In this document: in pieces, positions 16,592 to 24,945 of the stretch | How positions within the stretch are numbered: position 1 is the stretch's first letter | How the letters are laid out: each line of letters begins with the position of its first letter | DNA from: Ensifer sesbaniae | Lineage (GTDB): Bacteria > Pseudomonadota > Alphaproteobacteria > Rhizobiales > Rhizobiaceae | Direction of reading: 5' to 3' | NCBI RefSeq assembly: GCF_013283665.1 | Contig: NZ_JABEKU010000002.1 | Coordinates: 120,208-184,207 of the forward strand | Length of the DNA stretch: 64,000 bases | Made by a program: the position numbers and the translations under genes | The notes under the pieces: generated by a model | The model's database searches: none | Seen by the model: only the letters and a program-made list of their open reading frames with translations | What the model was told of the DNA's origin: nothing

Positions 16592-18568
16592 ATGAATATT
16601 CTCGTTCCGAGCTGGTCGCCGCCTCCACTGGTCGCCTACCCCGAACGCCAGGAGGGAGCCGAGCACTGGCTTGACGGCATCGAGAAGATGGTGACCAGCG
16701 TTCCGCAGATGGTTGCCGGTCGTTTGCACCGGCGCCATCTGAGGGGACTCGTTCAGAGGATCAATGCGACGGAGGTCGCCCTTCGCGGCGAAACCGGGCA
16801 GGGGCTCGCAGCCCGCATCAGCGAAGTCCGTGCGGCCCTGCGGTGCCATGGCCTCACCGATATCAATATTTGCCTCGGCTTTGCGATCGTGCGCGAAGTT
16901 TCACGGCGCACGATCGGATTGCGCCATCTCGACGTCCAGATCCTTGCCGGACTTGCCATGCTGAAGGGGCGCGTGGCGGAGATGGACACGGGCGAGGGCA
17001 AGACCTTGACTGCCGGCTTGCCGGCCTCGATCGCCGCACTTGCCGGGCTTCCGGTCCACGTCATCACCGTCAACGATTACCTGGCGGCGCGCGATCGGGA
17101 TATACTTCGCCCCATTTACGATATTCTTGGGCTGACGACGGGTCTCGTCAACAGTACTGTCCCACGCCCGGAGCGGCCGGCCGCCTATGCGTGTGACATC
17201 GTCTATGCCAGCAACAAGGAAATCGCCTTCGACTATCTGCGCGACCGCATCACCTTTGGCGGCCAGCCACGGCTCGTTCATGCGAAGATAAACCGTATGC
17301 TCGACGAGCGCCGCGGCCGGGAGCCGCCTTCCGTCATGCGTGGACTGCACTTTGCTATCGTCGATGAAGCTGACAGCGTGCTGGTGGACGAGGCGAGAAC
17401 GCCTCTCATCATTTCCCAGGAAACGGACGCGGACGGCGAGCGGCAATGGGTGGAACAGACCTTCGCGCTGATCGACGGCTTCAAGGAGCCGGCCCATTAT
17501 CGCCTGCTGGTCGACGAGCGCAGGCTGGAACTGACCGAAACTGGAAAGGCGAAACTTGCAGAGCGTGCCGAAGCGATCGGTGGTATCTGGCGCAACCGCA
17601 TCCGGCGCGAGGAAGCCGCCAGCCAGGCGCTCGTCGCGCTGCGGCTCTTCAGGAAGGGCGAGCACTATCTCGTCAGCGACGGCAAGGTTCAGATCATCGA
17701 CGAATATACCGGTCGAGTGATGCCGGACCGCTCCTGGAGCGATGGTCTCCATCAACTGGTCGAGGGCAAGGAAGGCTGCGAGATCACCAGCCGCAAGCTG
17801 ACAATGGCGCGGATGACCTATCAGCGGTTCTTCCGCCGCTATCTCCACCTGGCAGGAATGACGGGAACTGCCCGCGAAATCACCGAGGAACTCCGGCATG
17901 TCTACGGGCTGCAGGTGATGCGCATTCCCCCGAACGCGCCTTCGCGGCGGACGAAACTGCCGACGACGATTTGCCCCACGCTGGAGGACAAATGGCTGAC
18001 GATCGTCCGACGGGTTCGGGAACTGCAAACCGCTGGTCGCCCGGTCCTGATTGCGACGCGCTCGGTCTCCGCTTCCGAGGCGGTCAGCGCCGTGCTGCAG
18101 GGGCAGGGGATCGAACATCGCGTACTCAACGCCGAGCAGAGTTCGGAAGAGGCCGAGATCATTGCGCAGGCCGGCGGCGTCTGTCGGGTGACGGTCGTCA
18201 CCAACATGGCGGGACGCGGCGTCGACATTGCCGTGGCCCCGGAGGCTCTCGCGCTCGGTGGCCTTCACGTTTTGCTCAGCGAGCGACATGACGCGGGGCG
18301 CATCGACAGGCAGATGGAGGGGCGAACCGCCCGCAAGGGAGATCCGGGAAGTACGGAAGCGATCCTGTCCCTGGAAGACCCGCTGCTTGATCTCATTCCC
18401 TGGCAGCCGCTGCGTTTGCTCGGCCGGTGCGGCAAGCGCGCCGGCCTTTGGCTCTTCCACTTGGCCCAGCGGCGGGCGGAACGCACGCATGCCAGGGACC
18501 GAAAGAACCTTCTCGCTCAGGATCGACGCCTGGGCACATTGCTTGCCTTTTCGGGCCTGCCGGAGTGA
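16592..18568 (+). CDS. Accessory SecA-like preprotein translocase ATPase (short form)
   Basis: 658 residues against roughly 900 for housekeeping proteobacterial SecA. It retains the DEAD-motor core: Walker A in MDTGEGKT (residues 131-138), HVITVNDYLAARD, Walker B VDEAD (257-261) followed by SVLVDEARTPLIIS, MTGTAREI, and the helicase motif NMAGRGVDI (from Asn538). It ends soon after the second nucleotide-binding fold, so much of the helical wing/scaffold and the C-terminal zinc-binding SecB tail are missing. Housekeeping SecA genes normally lie elsewhere and are longer, so this is probably a dedicated paralogue. It begins 21 bp after sapC and is followed 4 bp later by a small HlyD gene. This points to ATP-driven export or membrane insertion of the giant RTX protein through SecYEG or another channel, which is inference. 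Confidence 0.88.
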   Translation: MNILVPSWSPPPLVAYPERQEGAEHWLDGIEKMVTSVPQMVAGRLHRRHLRGLVQRINATEVALRGETGQGLAARISEVRAALRCHGLTDINICLGFAIVREVSRRTIGLRHLDVQILAGLAMLKGRVAEMDTGEGKTLTAGLPASIAALAGLPVHVITVNDYLAARDRDILRPIYDILGLTTGLVNSTVPRPERPAAYACDIVYASNKEIAFDYLRDRITFGGQPRLVHAKINRMLDERRGREPPSVMRGLHFAIVDEADSVLVDEARTPLIISQETDADGERQWVEQTFALIDGFKEPAHYRLLVDERRLELTETGKAKLAERAEAIGGIWRNRIRREEAASQALVALRLFRKGEHYLVSDGKVQIIDEYTGRVMPDRSWSDGLHQLVEGKEGCEITSRKLTMARMTYQRFFRRYLHLAGMTGTAREITEELRHVYGLQVMRIPPNAPSRRTKLPTTICPTLEDKWLTIVRRVRELQTAGRPVLIATRSVSASEAVSAVLQGQGIEHRVLNAEQSSEEAEIIAQAGGVCRVTVVTNMAGRGVDIAVAPEALALGGLHVLLSERHDAGRIDRQMEGRTARKGDPGSTEAILSLEDPLLDLIPWQPLRLLGRCGKRAGLWLFHLAQRRAERTHARDRKNLLAQDRRLGTLLAFSGLPE

Positions 18569-18572
18569 CGCG

Positions 18573-19433
18573 ATGACAAATGACGGGATGGATAAACACC
18601 CATCGGAAAGGCCCAATGGGATGCGACAGATGCTGGCCGTTCTTTTTCCCTTATACGCCCTGCTGCCGGCTGCGGCGCAAGCCTACGACTGCGTCATTGA
18701 CCCTTCTGTCGTCGTACGCATCGGGAGTCCGGTTCCTGGCCTTTTGAAAGAGGTGCTGATCGCGCGCGGCGACCATGTGAGAGAAAACCAGATCATCGCC
18801 AGGCTTCATTCCGATACGGAGCAAGCGACCGTCGAGCTGATGTCCGAGCAGGCTGCGAGTACCTCCGAGATCGAAGCGCAAAATGCGCGCCTCGACCTTG
18901 CGCGCAACCGCATGAAACGAGCGGAGGCGCTGCTGGCGCGTAACGTCACCTCGACCGACAAGCTCGAGGAGGCCGTTGCCGAGATGGAGGTTATCCAGAA
19001 GGAGCTTGCGACCGCCGAAACCCGCAAGCGCAGCGCTGAATTGGAACTGCAAAGGGCGCAGACGGTGCTCGAGCAAAGGACGATCCGCAGTCCGATCAGC
19101 GGTGTCGTGCTCGAGCGTTCACTCTTCAATGGAGAATACCTGGACCAGGACGGCAAGCTGGCGACGATCGCCAGGCTTGATCCGCTCTTTGTCGAAGCCT
19201 TCATCCCGGTTAGCGAGTTCGGCAAGCTACAGGTGGGAATGGAGGCCCAGGTAGTTCCGAATGCGCCGATCCAGGGTCGCTTCACGGGTAAGATCAAGGT
19301 GATTGATCAGGTCTTCGACGCAGCGAGCGGCACATTCGGCTTGCGGATAGAGCTTCCCAATCCCGACAGCTACATACCGGCCGGGCATCGCTGCACCGTG
19401 ACCTTTGACGACCGAGCCGACGGTCTCGAATAG
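18573..19433 (+). CDS. Small periplasmic HlyD/RND-type adaptor protein
   Basis: 286 residues from ATG 18573, four bases after the SecA-like stop. An internal ATG at 18621 would place the signal peptide (MRQMLAVLFPLYALLPAAAQA) at the very N-terminus and may be the real start. The frame is open further upstream to 18228, but that part overlaps the SecA-like gene. The mature protein has a lipoyl half-motif (SPVPGLLKEVLIARGDHV), an alpha-hairpin coiled coil at about residues 75-145, the second half (TIRSPISGVVLERS) and a beta-barrel. It lacks an inner-membrane anchor and resembles RND-type adaptors. It is the third HlyD-like protein in the cluster, which implies an envelope-spanning assembly. No outer-membrane channel gene lies beside it. 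Confidence 0.85.
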   Translation: MTNDGMDKHPSERPNGMRQMLAVLFPLYALLPAAAQAYDCVIDPSVVVRIGSPVPGLLKEVLIARGDHVRENQIIARLHSDTEQATVELMSEQAASTSEIEAQNARLDLARNRMKRAEALLARNVTSTDKLEEAVAEMEVIQKELATAETRKRSAELELQRAQTVLEQRTIRSPISGVVLERSLFNGEYLDQDGKLATIARLDPLFVEAFIPVSEFGKLQVGMEAQVVPNAPIQGRFTGKIKVIDQVFDAASGTFGLRIELPNPDSYIPAGHRCTVTFDDRADGLE

Positions 19434-19499
19434 GCGGCATCCGGACGCCCGGCATGCAAGTTCATAGAATCAGGATGTTACATTGGCGCGCGGTTGGCA

Positions 19500-19600
19500 T
19501 GCCGTGTGCACCCTAGCACGATGTCTTGGCTCGTGCCCTGCTGGATGACCTTGCCATCGCGGAGAGCCGCGATTTGGTTGCCCAGCCGCAGCGCTTTTCT
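19500..19600 (-). pseudogene. Remnant of a ProV/OpuA-like glycine betaine ABC ATPase (C-terminal fragment)
   Basis: Read on the minus strand, bases 19597 down to 19514 encode KALRLGNQIAALRDGKVIQQ followed by GTSQDIVL. This matches the D-loop/H-loop-distal segment of ProV/OpuAA-type ATPases (consensus like EALRLGDRIAI.RDG.VVQ.GTP.DIVL). The frame has no ATPase sequence upstream and the match degenerates after DIVL, so it is a decayed fragment. It suggests that the downstream edge of the RTX/SecA cluster abuts an old osmoprotectant-transporter locus. Confidence 0.55.
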
Positions 19601-19709
19601 TGCGGCGCGGCTATTCGGCGCCGGTGCCGATCCACCCCGGTTACGGGCACCTGTCAGAGAGCGCCTGCGTCAGCCTCACTGTCGAGGTGGCGGGGCCCGC
19701 TCTCGCCCA

Positions 19710-20174
19710 TCATTCCTTCACTTCGCTTCCGTCGGGGTCGAATATGGCTTCCAGGTTCTTTCCCTGATAGGCTATCTGAAACTCGTATCTTTCTTTACCG
19801 TCGCGCATCAGCTTCTCAGCAAGCTTGATCTTTCCGCCGGCGAATTTGGTGCTGACGGCCGTGCGCACCGCCTCCGGCACTGCTTCCATCGGCAGTGATT
19901 CCTCAACGACGATGACCCCGCCATCGCGATCGTACACCACGTCACGCGCTGTCTTACCTTCGATGCTTTCGATTTCATACATCAACTCTCCGTTCTTGAC
20001 CTCCTTGGCGCAGGCCTTGACCGTCGCGTTGGGATAGGCCTTGTCGAAGGCGTCTCGCACGGCCGACGGCACCTTCTTGCAGGCGATCTCCTGTTCTTCG
20101 GCAGACGCGTCGGTCACTCCTGACAAGAAAAAGGCAAGCGCGCCGAGCGCTAGATAGTGGCGAGCAGGTTTCAT
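19710..20174 (-). CDS. Secreted PepSY-like domain protein
   Basis: 154 residues from the ATG at 20174, chosen because AAGGGGG lies just upstream; an in-frame ATG seven codons earlier (20195) lacks this. A signal peptide (MKPARHYLALGALAFFLSGVTDASA) precedes a periplasmic domain with two PepSY-like repeats: VPSAVRDAFDKAYPNATV, then VPEAVRTAVSTKFAGGKI, each followed by a beta-strand segment (MYEIE..., RYEFQIAYQG). Such PepSY-like (DUF2874-type) proteins are periplasmic, often bind metals or inhibit proteases, and are often near two-component genes. It is monocistronic and points away from the RND genes. Two cysteines (CKK... and ...CAKE) could form a disulfide. Confidence 0.8.
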   Translation of the reverse strand: MKPARHYLALGALAFFLSGVTDASAEEQEIACKKVPSAVRDAFDKAYPNATVKACAKEVKNGELMYEIESIEGKTARDVVYDRDGGVIVVEESLPMEAVPEAVRTAVSTKFAGGKIKLAEKLMRDGKERYEFQIAYQGKNLEAIFDPDGSEVKE

Positions 20175-20417
20175 TGAAGCCCCCTTGGATAACATCCGAT
20201 CGAATTTTGCGCTGACGCCACAGTAAACACCTAACGTGGTCGTGCATCAAGAACATTCGTAAGCAACTCTTTGGAATTGCATATATAATCAATGAGATAT
20301 CCCTAGCTATTTTTGGTTATTTGAAAAATCCATAATGTAATATATTCTTCACAAAGAGGGAAATTGTCATCTTTTGCGGCGTTTGCTTGTAGAAGTAGGC
20401 AGGATTATAGTTTTGTC

Positions 20418-20449
20418 TTTGTACTGAAGTACATATGTGAACATACAAA
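20418..20449. promoter_or_regulatory. Nested palindromic element (candidate operator)
   Basis: Two perfect palindromes sit end to end: TGTACTGAAGTACA (20420-20433) and TATGTGAACATA (20434-20445). Both lie inside an outer inverted pair TTTGTA (20418-20423) and TACAAA (20444-20449). Both inner palindromes have the central dinucleotide GA, giving four half-sites of the TGTAY/TATGT type. This looks like a multi-site operator; no regulator gene is adjacent. Confidence 0.4.
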
Positions 20450-20695
20450 TAGCATTGATGATCGCTGTAGTTTTAACAATCAGAGGTGACGCTCTAACAC
20501 AGAAATACGCTGCGGATGTTGAAGTGGCGCCGTCACGCTAAGCTGGCAACTTCGGCAGCATATCAAAATACAGTCAGATCCAGCCTCCTTACGTATTGTT
20601 CGCAGGACCTCAAGGAGGTTCACAAGAAGGCAAAACGCTGCTTCAACGTGCCGATTATTCTGCGCCAGTAATGCGCGTATGCCCTGCCGTTTGGC

Positions 20696-20733
20696 GGACT
20701 ATCCTGGCAAACCCGGACTATCCCGGCAAACCA
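20696..20733. repeat. Tandem 19-bp direct repeat
   Basis: Two adjacent copies, 20696-20714 and 20715-20733, differ at two positions (GGACTATCCTGGCAAACCC and GGACTATCCCGGCAAACCA). They lie in non-coding DNA upstream of the RND operon. Confidence 0.6.
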
Positions 20734-20996
20734 TGGATGCCGAAGCCTCATTTGAGCTCGGCGAAGGGGCGCGCCGTCAAGCGTCAGTAAAGTCGGCCGC
20801 ACCCCTCTCCTCGTCGTGGAACCGACCACAGCGCCTGACGTCCTGTGAGACGTGCGATGGGGGCTGTGACACTTTGAATAGCTGCATGTGTTTTATCCTT
20901 AGATTTCAGGCATGCAGCAGGCGCCTCAAGATCGGACGATCGCGAGAAACAGAGTTCACCAGGGTCAGGTGAGAGACTTTGAGCCGGAGGGATACC

Positions 20997-23900
20997 ATGT
21001 TGAGCAAGATTATCAGCTTGAGCCTGCAGTTTAGGTATCTGGTTCTTCTTTGCGCTGCGATATTGCTATTCTTGGGGATGTCGCAACTCCGATCCAAGTC
21101 TGTCGATCTCCTTCCCGAGTTCGGGCCGCTGGAAGTGGAGGTCCAAACCGAAGCGCTCGGTCTGGCGGCCGCCGAAGTCGAAGCACTCATCACAAACCCC
21201 CTGGAAGAAATACTGACCGGCGTTCCATGGCTGGAGGCAATGCGCTCCAATTCGATTACCGGCCTTTCCTCGGTCGTTCTTGTGTTCAGGCCAGGAACCG
21301 ACATGATGAATGCACGCCAGATGGTGCAGGAGCGGCTTTTGCAAACGAGCGCTCTTCCGAAAGTCTCGAAGCCTCCCACCATGCTGCAGCCGGTGTCGTC
21401 GCTGAACCGAACCATGCAGATCGGTCTGTCTTCGGATAGCCAATCTCTCATCCAGCTCTCAATCCTGGCGCGTTGGAAGATCAAGCCTCGGCTGATGAGT
21501 GTGCCAGGTGTCGCGAACGTGTCCATATGGGGGCAGCGCGAGCGCCAGCTGCAGGTTCAGGTGGATCCGGAAAAGCTTAGAGATAAGCACGTTCAGTTGA
21601 ATGATGTCATAAAGGCGGCCGGTGACGCTCTGTGGGTTTCGCCGCTGACCTTCCTGCGTGCCTCGACACCTGGAAATGGCGGCTTCATAGATACGCCCAG
21701 CCAGCGCTACGACATTCGGCATATTCTTCCCATTTCCTCCCCCGAGCAACTTGCCCACATATCGTTTCCCGCCGCGGATGGCTCCACACTGCTCCTGAGC
21801 GATGTGTCGAGCGTGGTCGAGGGGCATCAGCCGATGATTGGGGACGGCATTGTCAAAGATGCACCGGGCCTTTTGTTGATGGTCGAGAAGTTACCCGGAG
21901 CCAACACCCAGCGGGTGACAGAAGGTGTGGAAAAGGCACTTGAGGCCTTGAAGCCGGGCTTGCCCGGAGTGGACATCGCCTCCAGCATCTTCCGGCCCGC
22001 CACCTTTATCCAAACCTCGCTCGACAATCTCGCCGGCGCTGCCATCGCGGGCGGCATACTGGCACTTCTGGCCTTGATCGTGCTGCTAAGGAATTGGCGG
22101 GCGGCGCTCATAGCAGTCGTGGCGATCCCGCTGTCGCTGCTGGCCGCATGGACAAGTTTCGTCCTGTCCGGTGTAACGATCAACATGATGATCCTGGCGG
22201 GGCTCGTTGCGGCTCTCGTCGCTGTCATTGATGATGCGGTCGTCGATGCCGACAATATCAGTCGCAGGATTCCCGAGGAGCGCGGCGCCGAACCGGCCTC
22301 GACCAAGGTCCTCGCGACGGCAATCGAGGTGCGCCGGCCACTCCTGCACGCTACGGTGATTGCGGCCCTGGCTATTCTCCCGTTCCTCTTCCAAGGAACG
22401 GCGGGTGCTTTGCTTCAGCCGCTCTTCCTGGCAATCGTGGTCGCGTTGCTGGCATCGATGATCGTCGCAAAGACCGTCACCCCGGCACTACGCCTTCTTA
22501 TGTCGACGGGTGCGCAGGGAGCCCGCGAACCACCGTTCGAGGGAATCCGCAGACGCTATGAAGGCCTTCTGTCGAGGGTTGTCGCGTCGCCACGAATTGC
22601 GGCAGCCGCCATTGGGTTGCTTGTGCTTCTGGGACTGCTCGCGGTTCCCTTCCTTCGTCCCTCTCTCTTTCCTGCATTCAAGGATCGGGACCTGTTGATC
22701 AGCTGGACGATGCCGCAAGGAACGTCCTATCCGAGCATGAGCCAGATGCTGAGCGAGGCCTCCAAGGAGGTGAGGGCTGTCGCCGGTATTCGTGAAGTCG
22801 GTGCGATCATGGGGCGCGCCATTCAGTCGGACACCGTTGCAGGGATCAACTCCGGCGAACTGTGGGTGAGCATCAATCCGGATGCTGACTATGACCAGAC
22901 AGTAAGCTCCGTCCTGCAGGCCCTCGAAAAATATCCAGGGGTCCGTAGCGAGCCGATGTCATTCGCGACCCGAAGGGTTCGGGAATTGACGGGTGATCGG
23001 GGCGAAGCTGTGGTCGTCCAGATCTACGGCCCCGCATGGGATAGCCTGCAGCAAGTGGCAGAGAAGGTTCAGCAGGCACTTTCTGATGTGCCCGGCATTG
23101 TCGATCCTCGCATTCGCACGCGTGAACAGGAGCCGAGCGTGGAAATCGAAGCCAATCTGGCTGCGGCAGAGCGCTATGGGCTGAAGCCAGGAGACGTACG
23201 CCGCGCGGCAGCGACGCTCATTGGTGGTATCGAGGTCGGCAGCCTCTATGAGGGGCAAAAGATCTTCGAGGTGGTGGTCTGGGGTGCGCCGGAGATGCGG
23301 CGTGACCCGAACCAGATCAGTGAAATATTGGTCGATACAGCAAGTGGACAAAAGATCCGCCTGGGCGACGTCGCCGACGTTCGTCTCACGTCGAACCCCG
23401 CGGTCATCAGCCGGGACGGAGCCTCGCGGCATGTGGATGTCATTGCGGACATGGGGGACCGCAATGTCGCAGCGGTGCTGGCGGACGTCGAGAAGAAGCT
23501 GCAGGGCATTTCCTTCCCGCTCGAGTACCATGCCGAGGTGATTGGAGAAGACGGTGGGTCGCTGATTGTCCCGGCCTGGTTCGTGAGCTTCGCCGTTGCC
23601 GCCGTCATTGGCGTGTTCTTCCTTCTACAGGCTTCTCTCAGAAGCTGGCGCCTTGCCGCGCTGGTGTACCTGCTTCTCCCGGTTTCATTGACGGGCAGCA
23701 TCCTTGCAGCGTTCATCGGCGGAGGCGTCGTCACAATTGGATCGCTGGCGGGACTGTTGGCGGTGCTGATGATCACGATGCGCGGCGCAATCGTTCTGGT
23801 GCACCATTTCCAGCGCGTCGAGCAGAAGGAGCACCAGTCCCTTCGGCCGGATGTCATCCAGCAGGTGGCAGGATCACATTGCACGCACATAGCGACCACC

Positions 23901-24134
23901 GCCATCGTCACAACGCTCGCACTTCTTCCCCTTCTCATATGGGGCACGGCGGAGGGCCTGGAAATCGTGCACCCCATGGCCGTGGTCATCGTCGGAGGTC
24001 TCGTGACATCGACGTTCCTGGTCCTGTTCGCTCTGCCTGCCTTTTACTCGGCGCTGCTCTTCAGGCCCGCGCCTGAAGACGTGATCGAACCGGAGTTCCG
24101 GACTGAAGGGAGTATTAGACATGCCGCGGAGTAG
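20997..24134 (+). CDS. RND efflux transporter permease (CusA/CzcA-like)
   Basis: 1045 residues. The start ATG at 20997 is preceded by GGAGG at 20986-20990 with 6-nt spacing; the frame also allows TTG at 20979, but that lacks such a site. It has the RND layout: TM1 near residue 10-30 with LRSKSVDLLPEFGP, a large periplasmic loop, TM2-6 from about 335, a TM4 segment AVIDDAVVDADNISRR with acidic proton-relay residues, a second loop and TM8-12. The sequence is closest to the heavy-metal-type CzcA/CusA group, but substrate cannot be read from it. Its last 14 bp overlap the shortened adaptor gene. A second RND permease follows. Tandem permeases may form a heteromeric pump like MdtBC, which is inference. 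Confidence 0.88.
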   Translation: MLSKIISLSLQFRYLVLLCAAILLFLGMSQLRSKSVDLLPEFGPLEVEVQTEALGLAAAEVEALITNPLEEILTGVPWLEAMRSNSITGLSSVVLVFRPGTDMMNARQMVQERLLQTSALPKVSKPPTMLQPVSSLNRTMQIGLSSDSQSLIQLSILARWKIKPRLMSVPGVANVSIWGQRERQLQVQVDPEKLRDKHVQLNDVIKAAGDALWVSPLTFLRASTPGNGGFIDTPSQRYDIRHILPISSPEQLAHISFPAADGSTLLLSDVSSVVEGHQPMIGDGIVKDAPGLLLMVEKLPGANTQRVTEGVEKALEALKPGLPGVDIASSIFRPATFIQTSLDNLAGAAIAGGILALLALIVLLRNWRAALIAVVAIPLSLLAAWTSFVLSGVTINMMILAGLVAALVAVIDDAVVDADNISRRIPEERGAEPASTKVLATAIEVRRPLLHATVIAALAILPFLFQGTAGALLQPLFLAIVVALLASMIVAKTVTPALRLLMSTGAQGAREPPFEGIRRRYEGLLSRVVASPRIAAAAIGLLVLLGLLAVPFLRPSLFPAFKDRDLLISWTMPQGTSYPSMSQMLSEASKEVRAVAGIREVGAIMGRAIQSDTVAGINSGELWVSINPDADYDQTVSSVLQALEKYPGVRSEPMSFATRRVRELTGDRGEAVVVQIYGPAWDSLQQVAEKVQQALSDVPGIVDPRIRTREQEPSVEIEANLAAAERYGLKPGDVRRAAATLIGGIEVGSLYEGQKIFEVVVWGAPEMRRDPNQISEILVDTASGQKIRLGDVADVRLTSNPAVISRDGASRHVDVIADMGDRNVAAVLADVEKKLQGISFPLEYHAEVIGEDGGSLIVPAWFVSFAVAAVIGVFFLLQASLRSWRLAALVYLLLPVSLTGSILAAFIGGGVVTIGSLAGLLAVLMITMRGAIVLVHHFQRVEQKEHQSLRPDVIQQVAGSHCTHIATTAIVTTLALLPLLIWGTAEGLEIVHPMAVVIVGGLVTSTFLVLFALPAFYSALLFRPAPEDVIEPEFRTEGSIRHAAE

Positions 24135-24930
24135 TCACTGGATCGGCCTTGCGCTCATCGTGACGGGTCTCTCATTTCTGGGCGGGCAATTGGAAGCTGC
24201 TTCCGTCGGCAAGGATGAGCCTGCCCATGTCGAGCCGCTGCCAGGATCGAAGTTCAATCGTGTCATCTTGAAAGCGAGCGCTGTCGAGCGACTGGGAATA
24301 GAGACTGCTGCAGTTCGCGAGATGATGGCCGTTCGCAAACGGCAGGTCGCCGCGATTGTGGTGGATGCCAGCGAGTTGCAGCGTATCGGTCTTGCGGCGG
24401 GAGCGTCCCAGTTGGCAGCCGGCATCTCGCACGTTGCCGGGACCTCGCCCTCCGCCAATGCCGGAAGGGCCTGGCTACGCGTTTTGCCGATCGGCGACGC
24501 GCCCAAAGTGGCACAGGACCAACCTGCACTCGTCATTCCTCTGGTCAAGGACGCTGGGTCTCGAACGTTGCAGGCACGAATGGTGTTCCCAACAAACCCC
24601 GTTGATGGCGGTGACGGAGCCGGGTCGCTTTACTATGTCGTGGAAGATGCGGGCTCGGCCTTGCCGCCAGCGGCGCGCGTTCTCATCGAATTGCCGTATG
24701 CAGCGATGGCAAGGCAAGCCATCCCGTTCAGCGCTGTCTTCTATGACGAGCACGGCCAGGCGTGGGTTTATATGACGTCGGAGCCGCTGACATTCGTGCG
24801 GCATCCCATCCAAGTGGATTACGTCAGCAAGGATCTCGCCCTCCTGTCCGAGGGGCCCGCAGTCGGTACTGAGATCGTAACGATCGGAGCGCCCATACTG
24901 TACGGCGTCGAGTTTGGGGTCGGCCATTAG
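24121..24930 (+). CDS. Short RND-associated periplasmic adaptor-like protein
   Basis: 269 residues with an N-terminal signal peptide (about 1-27, ending QLEAAS). It overlaps the upstream RND gene by 14 bp and stops 15 bp before the next RND gene, so the three are translationally linked. The C-terminal half looks like the beta-barrel and membrane-proximal parts of CusB-type adaptors (VLIELPYAAMARQAIPFSAV, VGTEIVTIGAPILYGVEFG). The lipoyl domain and alpha-helical hairpin that normally contact TolC-type channels are not visible, and the length is about two thirds of a usual adaptor. It may work with a partner adaptor or be a reduced accessory protein. No frameshift was found, so it appears to be intact. 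Confidence 0.75.
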   Translation: MPRSSHWIGLALIVTGLSFLGGQLEAASVGKDEPAHVEPLPGSKFNRVILKASAVERLGIETAAVREMMAVRKRQVAAIVVDASELQRIGLAAGASQLAAGISHVAGTSPSANAGRAWLRVLPIGDAPKVAQDQPALVIPLVKDAGSRTLQARMVFPTNPVDGGDGAGSLYYVVEDAGSALPPAARVLIELPYAAMARQAIPFSAVFYDEHGQAWVYMTSEPLTFVRHPIQVDYVSKDLALLSEGPAVGTEIVTIGAPILYGVEFGVGH

Positions 24931-24945
24931 TCGGGAGGCCTAGCG

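Larger units (their letters stand above)
20175..20996. other. Intergenic AT-rich spacer (822 bp)
   Basis: No convincing gene is seen. Bases 20265-20470 are strikingly AT-rich for this genome and contain the nested palindrome listed separately. At 20696-20733 two imperfect 19-bp copies of a GGACTATCCYGGCAAACC unit lie in tandem. Short open frames here have no recognisable domain or ribosome binding site. It probably holds promoters for the PepSY-like gene (-) and the RND operon (+). Confidence 0.6.

Noticed and set aside
20596..20790. 64-codon frame in the spacer before the RND operon
   Set aside because: No ribosome site or domain; it spans the 19-bp tandem repeat.
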